NCBI GenBank assembly: GCA_017465665.1
Contig: JAFTVU010000017.1
Coordinates: forward strand, 1 to 64,000
Source of the DNA: Oscillospiraceae bacterium
Lineage (GTDB): Bacteria; Bacillota; Clostridia; Oscillospirales; Ruminococcaceae
Length of the DNA stretch: 64,000 nucleotides
Reading direction: 5' to 3'
Shown: one piece after another, positions 32,139 through 40,350 of the stretch
How the letters are laid out: each line of letters starts with the position of its first letter
How positions within the stretch are numbered: the first letter of the stretch is position 1
Made by a program: the position numbers and the translations under genes
The notes under the pieces: generated by a model
What the model was told of the DNA's origin: nothing
Database searches by the model: none
The model's input: only the letters and a program-made list of their open reading frames with translations

Positions 32139-32400
32139 GTCGATAAGGTTAAAAATGGCTTTGAGCATACTGCACTATTGCTCCCACTCATTGCATAGAC
32201 TTGCTCCTTAAAATAATTTTGTTTAGTAATTATTGCACTTGCTGTTCTGATTATTTTGATTATATAGCCACTAAGTAAAAAAACTTATACTGTAGTTGAT
32301 ACAAGCAGATATGGTGTTCCGCTGCTTTGGGAATAATAGACAAAAATATGTTTGCGTCTGTTGACCCAACAGTTTGAATTTCAGCAATATTCTTGTTATT
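32139..32400. other. gene-free junction between GH5 cluster and mobile element
   Basis: No ORF with a ribosome binding site on either strand. The left end of the mobile element should lie in or near this stretch, but I could not find a terminal repeat or the missing N-terminal half of the XRE gene found at 39902. Confidence 0.4.
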
Positions 32401-32423
32401 AGGTGCGACACCGTGTCGCACCT
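32401..32423. repeat. dispersed palindrome, copy 1
   Basis: Arms AGGTGCGACAC and GTGTCGCACCT around a single C. Located just past the 3' end of the relaxase gene, where it could act as a terminator stem. Confidence 0.75.
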
Positions 32424-32440
32424 ATATTTCTTTTCATCAA

Positions 32441-33628
32441 TCACATTCCTGATGTATTTTCTCTGTCTTGCTGCTCGTAGATCAAATCTCGGAGAGCCTC
32501 CTTACTCAGATCGCCTTTGCCGAATATTCTTCTGCCAATAGCGGACAGTTTACTCTCGCTGTCGTTCAGGGTGTTCCGCAGAATTGACAAAGCCTCTAGC
32601 AATAGCTGATCCATAGGCTTGTGAGGTTGCTGTCCGTACTCGGATTTCAGTTCACCTGTGATCACCTTGAGTATCGCATTTCCCATATTACGCTTTATAT
32701 CATCGTCCAGCCTATTCTGAAAACTAGCTGCTTTCAATCGACCGTAGCTTGTATCGGAGCTGTGCAGAGCCTCGTTGTAGAGCTGCCTGTTATCCATTAT
32801 CTCGCAATATATAGAGTAAAGCTCGCTGCTGTTCTGAATGATGTAATCCGTAAGCTCGTCAAGCTGCTGCTTTACCGCTACTGGCATATATCCATAAGCG
32901 AGTCTGCCGTTTTTGGGGAGATTAGCTGAAATATCAGTCATTAGGTGCGACACGGTGTCGCAGTCAGAGCTGGGTTGCGCTGCGTCCGTGCAGCACTTTG
33001 GCTCTGACCGCAACAACATCGTGTTGTCGCATCTAAGTTCGTCTACAAGTCCTTGTCGCAGTTTTGCAATCAACCTATCTTCCTCATTGTGCAGCTCGGT
33101 GAAATATTCCTTGTATGTGCTTTTTATTGCGGCAATACGTATATCGTCACATTTCAGAGGATCGACCTTGTTAATAGCTATCTTCTGCTCAGTGTTCCAA
33201 TACATAAAGTGAATATGCGGCTGCCCCTCCTTGAGATGTACTGCCGCATAATACTCAAAGCACCTAATAGGGATATTCATAGCCTCGGCTATCTCGTAAG
33301 CCCGTAGCTTCGCCCAATCCTGCCAGTCCTTGCGTGTGCGAAGATAAGCCTCCTCCGCACTTTCGGATGTAAATGAATATACGCAACGGAATATATCCCT
33401 GTTGGGAGCTGTCATTTTGGCTATATACGAAGAAGCCTGTGTCAGCTCCACATTTTCCAGAAACTCGCCGCCTAGCTGTCCGAAAAGTCCGTTGTCGGAG
33501 TTTTCTGTAAGAACTCCCTCACGGGTGCCTATGTACTGCAAGTGCTGGGCGTTTGCTCCGCTGGAGAATTGTCGCCCCGTTCCGCTGACACGGTGTCGCT
33601 GTTTGAAGATTATCTTTTCTGCACTCAT
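32441..33628 (-). CDS. Relaxase (MobP-type, likely MobP3) of a mobilisable element
   Basis: The protein has 395 residues. It should nick oriT and pilot single-stranded DNA during conjugal transfer. The signature is the metal-binding GQPHIHFMYWN (His-x-His near residue 138) with conserved TAPNRDIFRCVYSFT upstream, as in Firmicutes MobP relaxases. The C-terminal half is helical and probably non-catalytic. Its start overlaps the stop of the upstream ribbon-helix-helix gene by 4 bases (ATGA). Two palindromes of the element's repeat family lie inside the gene (32943-32962 and, degenerate, 33588-33598). Confidence 0.85.
   Translation of the reverse strand: MSAEKIIFKQRHRVSGTGRQFSSGANAQHLQYIGTREGVLTENSDNGLFGQLGGEFLENVELTQASSYIAKMTAPNRDIFRCVYSFTSESAEEAYLRTRKDWQDWAKLRAYEIAEAMNIPIRCFEYYAAVHLKEGQPHIHFMYWNTEQKIAINKVDPLKCDDIRIAAIKSTYKEYFTELHNEEDRLIAKLRQGLVDELRCDNTMLLRSEPKCCTDAAQPSSDCDTVSHLMTDISANLPKNGRLAYGYMPVAVKQQLDELTDYIIQNSSELYSIYCEIMDNRQLYNEALHSSDTSYGRLKAASFQNRLDDDIKRNMGNAILKVITGELKSEYGQQPHKPMDQLLLEALSILRNTLNDSESKLSAIGRRIFGKGDLSKEALRDLIYEQQDRENTSGM
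32943..32962. repeat. dispersed palindrome, copy 2 (inside the relaxase gene)
   Basis: AGGTGCGACAC, G, GTGTCGCA: a nearly complete copy lying within coding sequence, which shows that the motif is not only a terminator. The outer bases of one arm have drifted. Confidence 0.7.
33588..33598. repeat. degenerate palindrome core
   Basis: GACAC-G-GTGTC near the relaxase start. It retains only the centre of the repeated palindrome, so it may be coincidental. Confidence 0.35.
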
Positions 33629-34074
33629 ATATCAGCCGCCTTTTTCCTGAGCTTAATATCTGCTTCGTCAAAATAATCGTGGCTTTCAGGACGGCGAATA
33701 CCGATAAAGGTGTCGGCCTCCTCAAGCAGCGTTGCGAGTATCTGTGTCGTATCGTACTGATGATCGAAATACTCGTACATCTCTTTCAGTAATCCTGTAA
33801 CAGCTATTGCGGAATATCTGTTGGTCTTGGCACATATCGCTGCTATTCGCTCGATATACGGCTTCATTGCTGCAGTAATCGAAACATCAACTGCACTGCG
33901 AATGTGACGGCTGATCTCCTCCTGTTGCTTGTCCGAATACTCTGTACTCAATCCCTGACCGATATATTCACGCAGCAGCTCGGATACGGTTATGTGTTTC
34001 TTCGCCGCTATCGTGTTCAATGCGTCCATAGTATCGCAGTCCAGCGTTACGGAACGCTTTACATTCTTGCTCAT
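33625..34074 (-). CDS. Ribbon-helix-helix relaxase accessory protein (MobC-like)
   Basis: The protein has 149 residues. The N-terminus (SKNVKRSVTLDCDTMDALNTIAAKKHITVSELLREYI) is a ribbon-helix-helix DNA-binding domain, and the rest is helical. I start it at 34074 because AGGAGG lies 9 bases upstream; the longer frame to 34335 runs through the candidate oriT. Such proteins bind oriT, help assemble the relaxosome and repress the mob operon. It overlaps the relaxase by 4 bases. Confidence 0.78.
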   Translation of the reverse strand: MSKNVKRSVTLDCDTMDALNTIAAKKHITVSELLREYIGQGLSTEYSDKQQEEISRHIRSAVDVSITAAMKPYIERIAAICAKTNRYSAIAVTGLLKEMYEYFDHQYDTTQILATLLEEADTFIGIRRPESHDYFDEADIKLRKKAADI

Positions 34075-34103
34075 AATTGCTATCCTCCTGTCATTTTTAG
34101 CGT

Positions 34104-34190
34104 CACCCAATCTGGGTGCTCTTTTTCTTTCGGTAACCCTGTGCAACGCCTTTGGCGGTGCGGTGTCAGGTAGCGGTGGGAACACCGCTA
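34104..34190 (-). other. candidate origin of transfer (oriT)
   Basis: Three inverted repeats directly upstream of the mob genes: CACCCA/TGGGTG (34104-34118), CGCC/GGCG (34147-34157) and TAGCGGTG/CACCGCTA (34171-34190, 4-base loop). Clustered stems next to the relaxosome gene are the usual architecture of oriT. The nick site cannot be assigned from sequence alone. Confidence 0.45.
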
Positions 34191-34396
34191 TTCCTGCCAT
34201 ATAACAAACCCTTTGCACGAATGTCTCTGCATATAGAATACAACCTGCTTTCGGATTGATGAAAACAATATAGCACAGGACTACCTCCGTGTTATTTGTG
34301 TACCTCATTATAAACCCAGTGGATAGCTTTGTCAATACAAAAATTGCATTTATGCAAGATTTTTGTTAAAAACATACGAAAATGTATAAGAATTTT

Positions 34397-34417
34397 GGTG
34401 CGACACCGTGTCGCACC
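34397..34417. repeat. dispersed palindrome, copy 3
   Basis: Full copy with 10-base arms GGTGCGACAC/GTGTCGCACC. AATTTTG and CAAAATT on either side extend the stem. It lies between the divergent mob and MerR genes, upstream of both, so it cannot be a simple terminator for either. Confidence 0.75.
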
Positions 34418-34454
34418 TCTCAAAATTATTTTTGAGCTTTATCATAAAAAACTC

Positions 34455-34484
34455 TTGACAGCCGATATCGGCCACTTTTATAAT
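34455..34484 (+). promoter_or_regulatory. promoter with palindrome in the spacer, upstream of the MerR gene
   Basis: TTGACA (34455-34460), 18-base spacer, TATAAT (34479-34484). The spacer opens with the perfect palindrome GCCGATATCGGC (34461-34472). MerR regulators typically bind a dyad within the spacer, so this is probably an autoregulated promoter. Confidence 0.65.
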
Positions 34485-34504
34485 ATAGAAAAGGAGGAAA
34501 ATGC

Positions 34505-35263
34505 ATGAGTGAATATAAAACTATCGGGCAAGTATCAGAATTAACCGGAATTCCTAAACGAACATTGAAATATTATATTGAGCAAAAAATAGTCACGCTT
34601 TCGCAAAAGGACGAAAGCGGAAGATGGTTATATTGTAAAGCGGATATAGAGAAGATCCAACAAATTGCATTATTTCGTGAATTAGGTTATTCTGCTGATA
34701 AGATTAAAAAACTTCTTTCTGATCCGCAATTTGATTGGCGGAATGAACTTGATCAGCAAATACCTGTTATAAGAGAAAAGAAAAATCATCTTGAAAGCAT
34801 TTTGTTCGCAGCAGAAGTTATGCGTCACATAAGTGATACAGATCAACAGCGTGCAAATTTTGATATTTCGTTTTTTGGTAACAACATTGATGCTATGACA
34901 AATACAATACGCTCAAACTTCTTTCTTCCTGAATCACTTTCGGAATTTGAAGAATCGATGACCGAAAAAGACGATATTGCAAAGCGAGAAAAAGCCAAAA
35001 CTATTCTTGACGCATTTTCAAATATAAAAAAGCATTGGGATGATGGCCCGAATTCTCCTATTGTGCAAGAGGATATAAAAAATATATGTACTAATATATT
35101 TGTACAAATGCAGCCAAGTGAAATGCTGTTTTTGTGTCGCTTATTGCGTAATTTATCAGGTATTCACTTAGTCATAGATGTCATATTAGGCAAAAACGGC
35201 GGTATAGAATTCATTGAGGAAGCTCTTCAGATATACTGCGACTCACTAAGCATAGAAGAATAA
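34505..35263 (+). CDS. MerR-family transcriptional regulator with long helical effector domain
   Basis: The protein has 252 residues. The N-terminal winged helix (YKTIGQVSELTGIPKRTLKYYIEQKIV, then RWLYCKADIEKIQQIALFRELGYSADKIKKLL) is standard MerR. The remaining 170 or so residues are alpha-helical and match no ligand-binding domain I recognise. AGGAGG precedes the start. The following gene, 22 bases later, codes for a small membrane protein and is probably its operon partner. Confidence 0.88.
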   Translation: MSEYKTIGQVSELTGIPKRTLKYYIEQKIVTLSQKDESGRWLYCKADIEKIQQIALFRELGYSADKIKKLLSDPQFDWRNELDQQIPVIREKKNHLESILFAAEVMRHISDTDQQRANFDISFFGNNIDAMTNTIRSNFFLPESLSEFEESMTEKDDIAKREKAKTILDAFSNIKKHWDDGPNSPIVQEDIKNICTNIFVQMQPSEMLFLCRLLRNLSGIHLVIDVILGKNGGIEFIEEALQIYCDSLSIEE

Positions 35264-35285
35264 ATAGCTAACTAGGAGGTAATTT

Positions 35286-35651
35286 ATGAATTACTTGTAT
35301 GAGATTTTAACAGACCCACTCGGCTTACCTATTCACCCATTACTCGAATATTTAATATTATTTTTAATTGATGCAATAGCATATAGATTTGCATTTAAAA
35401 AAGTTGGAGAAATGTATTCTGATGATTTAATCGTAACCCGTGACGAAGGTTCTTTTTTTCACTGGCTTATCAGATTGATTATATTCTTATTTTGGTGGGC
35501 AGTTGCACGATTAGTAATTTTCATATACAATTGCGTTATAGGATATTGGCAGCTCGCTATAGGTATTGTTATTGCTACCGTTGCTGTCATTGTAATAACC
35601 ACAATTGCTTGGTTGCTTATTAAGAAAAATAACAATATTGAAAGCGTTTAA
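35286..35651 (+). CDS. small membrane protein of unknown function
   Basis: The protein has 121 residues with about three hydrophobic spans (residues 20-38, 60-82 and 88-112) and a Lys-rich C-terminus. AGGAGG precedes the start. I do not recognise the family. It is co-directional with the MerR gene and ends at a bidirectional palindrome. A cargo role in the mobile element is possible. Confidence 0.65.
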   Translation: MNYLYEILTDPLGLPIHPLLEYLILFLIDAIAYRFAFKKVGEMYSDDLIVTRDEGSFFHWLIRLIIFLFWWAVARLVIFIYNCVIGYWQLAIGIVIATVAVIVITTIAWLLIKKNNNIESV

Positions 35652-35666
35652 TTCTAACTCAAAAAA

Positions 35667-35691
35667 GAGGTGCGACACCGTGTCGCACCTC
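35667..35691. terminator. dispersed palindrome, copy 4, acting as bidirectional terminator
   Basis: The longest copy, with 12-base arms GAGGTGCGACAC/GTGTCGCACCTC around a C. It is preceded by an A-run and followed by T-rich sequence, between convergent genes. Confidence 0.75.
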
Positions 35692-35696
35692 TATCT

Positions 35697-36395
35697 TTAT
35701 TCCTTGATCTCAAGCAGCTTATCAATCGCCGCCTGCAATTCAGTGTGCTCTCGGTAAGCAAGAGCAACCCGTATCTCCTTTTCGCTCAGCGAAGCTAACA
35801 GTTCAGCTTGTGCATTGAGGCGGTTTACCTGCTTCTGATCCCAGTTCATCAGCATATCCACATCGACACCGAGTCCGTCGCAGATCTTCTGTATCTCTTT
35901 CATAGAAAAGTCGATACTGCCGCCCTCTATGGCCTTTATTCTTTTAACAGACACCTTACTTGCCTTTGCAAGCTCGTCTATCTCCATATTACGCTGTATA
36001 CGCAGAGCTTTCAACCTTTTTGCCATACTCGATTCGCCGTATGTAGGCTCGGCATTGCGGTTTATATCTACCGCATTTTCATCGAATACCGCCTTTTTGT
36101 CCTTCCAATACTCACGCCCCATAGGCAGCAGCTTTTCCTTGATGCTCTGTACTGAATGAGGATCGTACAGCAGATTGTAATCAACGGGATCATCAATAAG
36201 GCAGAGGATATACTGCGGTGTTGTCTGCAATATTTTTGCAAGAGCCTCCAGCCTTTCGCAGCGCATACTGCCGATATGTCCGCTCTCCCAGCGTGAAATA
36301 GTAGCCTCGGTTACCCCGACAGCCTCTGCAACCTCTTTCATCGTGAGATTAAGTCCCTGACGGAGCTGTTTAATTCTGGTCTTAGTATCACTCAT
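35697..36395 (-). CDS. transcriptional regulator with two XRE-type HTH domains
   Basis: The protein has about 232 residues. The first HTH is at residues 5-60 (IKQLRQGLNLTMKEVAEAVGVTEATISRWESGHIG) and the second at about 125-180 (LKALRIQRNMEIDELAKASKVSVKRIKAIEGGSIDFSMKEIQKICDGLGVDVDMLM). The start at 36395 has GGGAG upstream. It is divergent from the AAA ATPase gene, with repeated ACTTACGG boxes between them, so it likely represses replication or excision genes of the element. Confidence 0.85.
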   Translation of the reverse strand: MSDTKTRIKQLRQGLNLTMKEVAEAVGVTEATISRWESGHIGSMRCERLEALAKILQTTPQYILCLIDDPVDYNLLYDPHSVQSIKEKLLPMGREYWKDKKAVFDENAVDINRNAEPTYGESSMAKRLKALRIQRNMEIDELAKASKVSVKRIKAIEGGSIDFSMKEIQKICDGLGVDVDMLMNWDQKQVNRLNAQAELLASLSEKEIRVALAYREHTELQAAIDKLLEIKE

Positions 36396-36484
36396 CAATA
36401 TCACTCCCATAAATGCTCATACTTTTATGAATCACTTATAGTATATCATACAACTTTCAAAAACGCAACAACTTTTACGAAAAA

Positions 36485-36653
36485 ACTTACGGAAAAGTAT
36501 TGACTTTTCAAAATTGCTGTGATATAATCGACTTACGGGAACGCAACTTGCGCTTAGCTTTGCTTTGCCTGAATAAACAGAATTGCTGAATATAATAACA
36601 CAACTGCAACAACTTGCAGCAGGGTATGCTAAATGCAACTTACGGAAACGCAA
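36485..36653. repeat. three ACTTACGG direct repeats around the ATPase promoter
   Basis: Boxes at 36485 (ACTTACGGAAAAG), 36531 (ACTTACGGGAACGCAA) and 36638 (ACTTACGGAAACGCAA). The first lies before the -35 box and the second right after the -10 box. They may be operators for the tandem-HTH protein or replication iterons. Confidence 0.6.
36500..36528 (+). promoter_or_regulatory. promoter of the leader peptide/ATPase unit
   Basis: TTGACT (36500-36505), 17-base spacer, TATAAT (36523-36528), bracketed by ACTTACGG boxes. Confidence 0.7.
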
Positions 36654-36687
36654 TATAACAACAAGCTACGAAAGGGGAATAAACAAA

Positions 36688-36750
36688 ATGAAACAATACA
36701 AGAAAACAGTATCTATCGGTGCAGGGCAATGCACAAGGAATACAGTATGA
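36688..36750 (+). CDS. 20-residue leader peptide translationally coupled to the ATPase
   Basis: AAAGGGG 9-10 bases upstream of ATG 36688 gives a good start for a 20-codon frame (MKQYKKTVSIGAGQCTRNTV). Its TGA overlaps the ATG at 36747 of the ATPase frame as ATGA. The ATPase ATG itself has no ribosome binding site, so coupling through this mini-ORF is likely. Confidence 0.5.
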   Translation: MKQYKKTVSIGAGQCTRNTV

Positions 36751-37784
36751 TATGCCCGAACAGTATAAACGAGAAAGCTCTGCGCCTTCTCCAGAACGGT
36801 GTTACCCCTATAAATGTAATAACTATGGAGGAGCTTTACGACAACATCTACGCAGGCAGATCACCCGTAATAGAAAATCTGCTCTACACAGGCTTTTATG
36901 TATTTGCAGGAGCACCGAAAACAGGAAAATCCTTTCTTGCAGCCCAGCTTGCGTATCATATCAGCACGGGGGCAGAGCTGTGGGGACGAAAGGTCTATCA
37001 GGGGGCTGTGTTATATTTGGCTCTTGAGGATAATGAAAAGAGAATACAAGACAGAATGTTTCGTATGTTCGGCACAGAAGCCACCGATAAACTATTCTTT
37101 TCATTAACCGCAGAACCGCTTAACAACGGCTTTCACGAGCAGATACGGGAGTTCTTGAGGGAACACCCTGAAACCAAGCTGATAATCATTGATACCCTGC
37201 AAAAGGTACGCCCTGAAAAGAACGACAGCTACAGCTACTCAAACGATTATAAGGATATAGGGGAGCTGAAAAAGCTGGCTGACGAAAGCAATATCTGCAT
37301 TATTGCGGTACACCACACACGAAAGCAGCTTGCCGAAGACGCATTTTCCATGATATCGGGAACTAACGGTATTCTCGGTGCTGCCGACGGAGCATTTGTA
37401 CTACACAAAGAGAAAAGGACATCGCTTAATGCAGTGTTTGAAATATCAGGCAGAGATCAGCCTGACCAGCGTATTCACCTCTCCAAACATCCCGAAACGC
37501 TGATATGGGAGTTTGAGCGTATAGAGGAGGAATTATGGAATGAGCCTCCCGATGAGCTGCTGGAAGCAGTTGCGAATATCGTGACCGCTGAAAGACCTCA
37601 ATGGACAGGAACAGCCACCGAATTAGCATTAGCTTTATCTCTTGATATGCAGCCGAATACGCTGTCAATGCGGCTTAATGTAAAGGCTTCTGTCCTGCTT
37701 ACCGAATACGGAATACAATACACAAAAGCCCGCAATCACAACGGCAGAGTTATCTCATTGAAATTTATAGGAAAACAAGCGTGA
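36747..37784 (+). CDS. RepA-like AAA ATPase
   Basis: About 345 residues. The RecA-like core is visible: Walker A FAGAPKTGKSFLAAQLAYHI, ALEDNEKRIQDRMFRM, Walker B LIIIDTLQKVR and AVHHTRK. This is the AAA_25/RepA hexameric helicase type found in small replicons and integrative elements. The C-terminal 80 residues resemble a winged-helix region. An in-frame ATG at 36633 would add 38 residues but lies in the ACTTACGG box. I prefer 36747, coupled to the leader ORF. Probably used for element replication or maintenance. Confidence 0.82.
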   Translation: MICPNSINEKALRLLQNGVTPINVITMEELYDNIYAGRSPVIENLLYTGFYVFAGAPKTGKSFLAAQLAYHISTGAELWGRKVYQGAVLYLALEDNEKRIQDRMFRMFGTEATDKLFFSLTAEPLNNGFHEQIREFLREHPETKLIIIDTLQKVRPEKNDSYSYSNDYKDIGELKKLADESNICIIAVHHTRKQLAEDAFSMISGTNGILGAADGAFVLHKEKRTSLNAVFEISGRDQPDQRIHLSKHPETLIWEFERIEEELWNEPPDELLEAVANIVTAERPQWTGTATELALALSLDMQPNTLSMRLNVKASVLLTEYGIQYTKARNHNGRVISLKFIGKQA

Positions 37785-37920
37785 CGATGGTGACGATCTT
37801 TTAGCACCCGTAAATCATCGTCACACCGTCACAGAGGAGTTAGAAATGGCTTAAAATAAGGCTTTACGGCGTGACGATCTTTTGGGGAGATTGTCACGCA
37901 ATATAAGGAGGAGAATATAA
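37785..37920. other. gap with repeated GTGACGAT motifs
   Basis: GTGACGAT occurs three times as a direct repeat, with the inverse ATCGTCAC once. GTGACGATCTTTT occurs in two of the copies. It could be a binding region or a replication-related site. Confidence 0.4.
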
Positions 37921-38172
37921 ATGATCATACCCATCAGACTATATGTTTTTTTCAAGATATGCTTAATTGTTTTCAGCAGAAAAGGAGAATTAGACCTAAA
38001 TGCTCATCTCATTACCAGCGAGGGGTTTTGTGTCAAAAACGATACACTATACTATGTGAATGGTAAGACTACTATAAAGATAAAGGAGCATTTTTCTGAA
38101 AACAACATAACTGCTCTGGACTTACTGGAGAATGCAATTAAGTATGATATGAAAGCAAAGGCAGCAGTATGA
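37921..38172 (+). CDS. small mobile-element protein (TnpW-like)
   Basis: The protein has 83 residues with GGAGG upstream. The C-terminal part (YYVNGKTTIKIKEHFSENNITALDLLENAIKYD) resembles small transposon-encoded proteins that precede or follow serine recombinases in clostridial elements. The match is weak and function is unknown. The N-terminus is hydrophobic. Confidence 0.55.
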   Translation: MIIPIRLYVFFKICLIVFSRKGELDLNAHLITSEGFCVKNDTLYYVNGKTTIKIKEHFSENNITALDLLENAIKYDMKAKAAV

Positions 38173-38276
38173 AATAATTTCCGAAAACAGTAGAATTTAC
38201 ACGCACATTATGTTATACTTTTAATGTAAGCAATGTGTTGTAATGCGGGTTGTTTCACAAAACGGGAGGTAAAAAT

Positions 38277-39896
38277 ATGAAACAACAATATAATACAGCA
38301 CTTTATTTAAGACTCAGCCGTGACGATGAGCTTCAAGGCGAAAGCGGCAGTATATCCACGCAAAGAGATATGCTTACGCAGTACTGCAGGGAGCAGAATA
38401 TGCGGATAGTCGGTGAATATGTGGACGATGGCTGGTCGGGAACTAACTTCGACAGACCGAGCTTTCAGCGTATGATAGACGATATTGAGGACGGTAAGAT
38501 AAACTGCGTTATCACAAAAGACCTGTCCCGTCTTGGCAGAAATTATATCCTTACAGGACAGTACACCGAGATATATTTTCCGTCAAAGGGAGTTCGTTAC
38601 ATAGCCCTCAACGACGGAGTTGACACCGAAAAGGGCGACAGCGAGATAGCACCGTTTCTGAATATCCTCAATGAGATGCACGCCCGTCAGACAAGCAAAA
38701 AGGTCAAATCCGCTATGAAAACTCGTTTTCTTGGTGGAGCGCATTACGGAGCTTATGCACCTATCGGCTACAAAAAGCACCCTGAGATCAAGGGCAAAAT
38801 AATTCCCGACGAGGACACAAGGTGGATAGTCGAAAGGATATTTGACCTCGCTGCACACGGCGTTGGCGCAGGCAGGATACGCAGTATGCTTGACAAGGAG
38901 AAAGTTCCTACTCCTGCTTGGCTGAATTATCAGAAATACGGCACCTTCGCTCATATCTTTGAGGGACAGCCTGAAAGCAAACGCTATCAATGGACTATAT
39001 GCAACATCAAGGATATCCTTGCAAACGAGGTGTACATCGGCAACAGCGTCCACAACAAGCAAAGCACTATCTCCTTTAAGAATAAGAGGAAGGTACGCAA
39101 GCCAAAGGACGAGTGGCTGAGAGTTGAAAATACTCACGAGCCGATAATCTCGCTAGAGCTTTGGGAACAGGCACAGGCTCATATACAGAGCCGTAAACGC
39201 ACTACAAAAAGCGGAGAAACGCAGATATTTGCAGGACTTCTGAAATGCGCTGACTGCGGCTGGGGACTGCGATATCTCCACAATTATCCTACCGCCACAC
39301 GCAAGGAAAAGCGTCACTATTTCTGTACCACCTACAGCGAATACGGTAAGGAGAAATGCTCTATCCATCATATTCGGTATGATATTTTATACGCTGTGGT
39401 GCTGGGAAGATTGCAGTATTGGATAGCAGAGGCTCATCAGAAGAACGACAGCGAGCTGCTCCAACGGCTGCTCAAAAGCGGAGATAAGCAGCGGAATGCT
39501 GAGATATCTCACACCAAAAAGGAACTTGCAAAAGCCGAAAAGCGTCTTGCAGAGCTTGATAATCTCTTCGTCAAGATGTACGAGGACAGAGCAAAAGAAG
39601 CAATCACCGAGCGAAATTTCGCTATGCTCTCGGCAAAATATCAGGAGGAGCAGGTTCAGCTTGAAGCCAAAAAACAGGAGCTTCAGGAAAGGCTCGACAA
39701 ATCCGCACAGGACACCGACGGGGCTGAAAAGTGGCTCTACCTTGTGCGAAAGTACACCGAGCTGACAGAGCTTAATGCTCCGCTGCTGAACGAGCTTATA
39801 GACAAGATAGTAGTCCACGAAAAGGAACGGGACGAAAGCGGTGCGAAAACGCAGGAGGTTGAGATTTTCTACCGCTTTGTTGGCAAGATCGACTAA
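38277..39896 (+). CDS. large serine recombinase (TnpX/integrase type)
   Basis: About 539 residues. The catalytic domain holds the nucleophile Ser in LRLSRDDE (about residue 14), then the arginine motif DLSRLGRNY. The recombinase domain and zinc-ribbon region follow (LLKCADCGWGLRYLHN, CSIHHIR), then a coiled coil of about residues 400-490 and the C-terminal IDKIVVHEKE. The start is the ATG at 38277 with GGGAGG upstream. It should catalyse excision and integration of the element. Its 3' end touches the disrupted XRE gene, marking the right end of the element. Confidence 0.95.
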   Translation: MKQQYNTALYLRLSRDDELQGESGSISTQRDMLTQYCREQNMRIVGEYVDDGWSGTNFDRPSFQRMIDDIEDGKINCVITKDLSRLGRNYILTGQYTEIYFPSKGVRYIALNDGVDTEKGDSEIAPFLNILNEMHARQTSKKVKSAMKTRFLGGAHYGAYAPIGYKKHPEIKGKIIPDEDTRWIVERIFDLAAHGVGAGRIRSMLDKEKVPTPAWLNYQKYGTFAHIFEGQPESKRYQWTICNIKDILANEVYIGNSVHNKQSTISFKNKRKVRKPKDEWLRVENTHEPIISLELWEQAQAHIQSRKRTTKSGETQIFAGLLKCADCGWGLRYLHNYPTATRKEKRHYFCTTYSEYGKEKCSIHHIRYDILYAVVLGRLQYWIAEAHQKNDSELLQRLLKSGDKQRNAEISHTKKELAKAEKRLAELDNLFVKMYEDRAKEAITERNFAMLSAKYQEEQVQLEAKKQELQERLDKSAQDTDGAEKWLYLVRKYTELTELNAPLLNELIDKIVVHEKERDESGAKTQEVEIFYRFVGKID

Positions 39897-39901
39897 ATTT
39901 T

Positions 39902-40263
39902 ATTCGTGGTATCCTTATGTTTGGGAAAACGGAAAATGTATGCCTGATTACTCTGTCGTTGAGCGATTGTGCAAGGTGTTAGGCATATCTGTCGGAGAGC
40001 TGCTTGCTGCCAAAGAAACTGATGGCGGCAGATCTTTCAGTGAAGAGGATATAGAATTACTGTTATATAAGATGGAAGAGCTGGAGAAGAAAAAAGGTCT
40101 TCGTTTCAACAGCTCAATGGATAAGACCGTAAAAACAGGAATAACAATGGGCTCTGCGTTGGCTATGATAATCAGCTACACCACATGGAGATCTATTGGC
40201 TGGGCTATCTTCCATGGATTGATGAGCTGGGGATATGTTGTTTATTTTTTGATCAGATACTGA
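39902..40263 (+). pseudogene. C-terminal part of an XRE regulator cut by the element insertion
   Basis: The frame reads VWENGKCMPDYSVVERLCKVLGISVGELLAAKE, the second half of an HTH_3 domain (normally preceded by an SKWENGK helix), then a linker and two membrane spans. The first helices are missing. Recognisable homology begins about 20 bases after the recombinase stop, so the insertion junction is between 39896 and about 39918. I did not find the missing N-terminal half at the element's left side. Confidence 0.75.
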
Positions 40264-40281
40264 GAAAATATACTTATTGGC

Positions 40282-40331
40282 ATATAAAAAACAACTCGCG
40301 AAGAAAATTCTTCACGAGTTGTTTTTTATAT
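40282..40331. terminator. bidirectional terminator
   Basis: A 17-base arm starting ATATAAAAAACAACTCG pairs with its complement, with further GAAG/CTTC pairing inside. It separates the XRE fragment from the convergent EAL gene. Confidence 0.9.
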
Positions 40332-40350
40332 GTTGATATTTTGGTACCTG

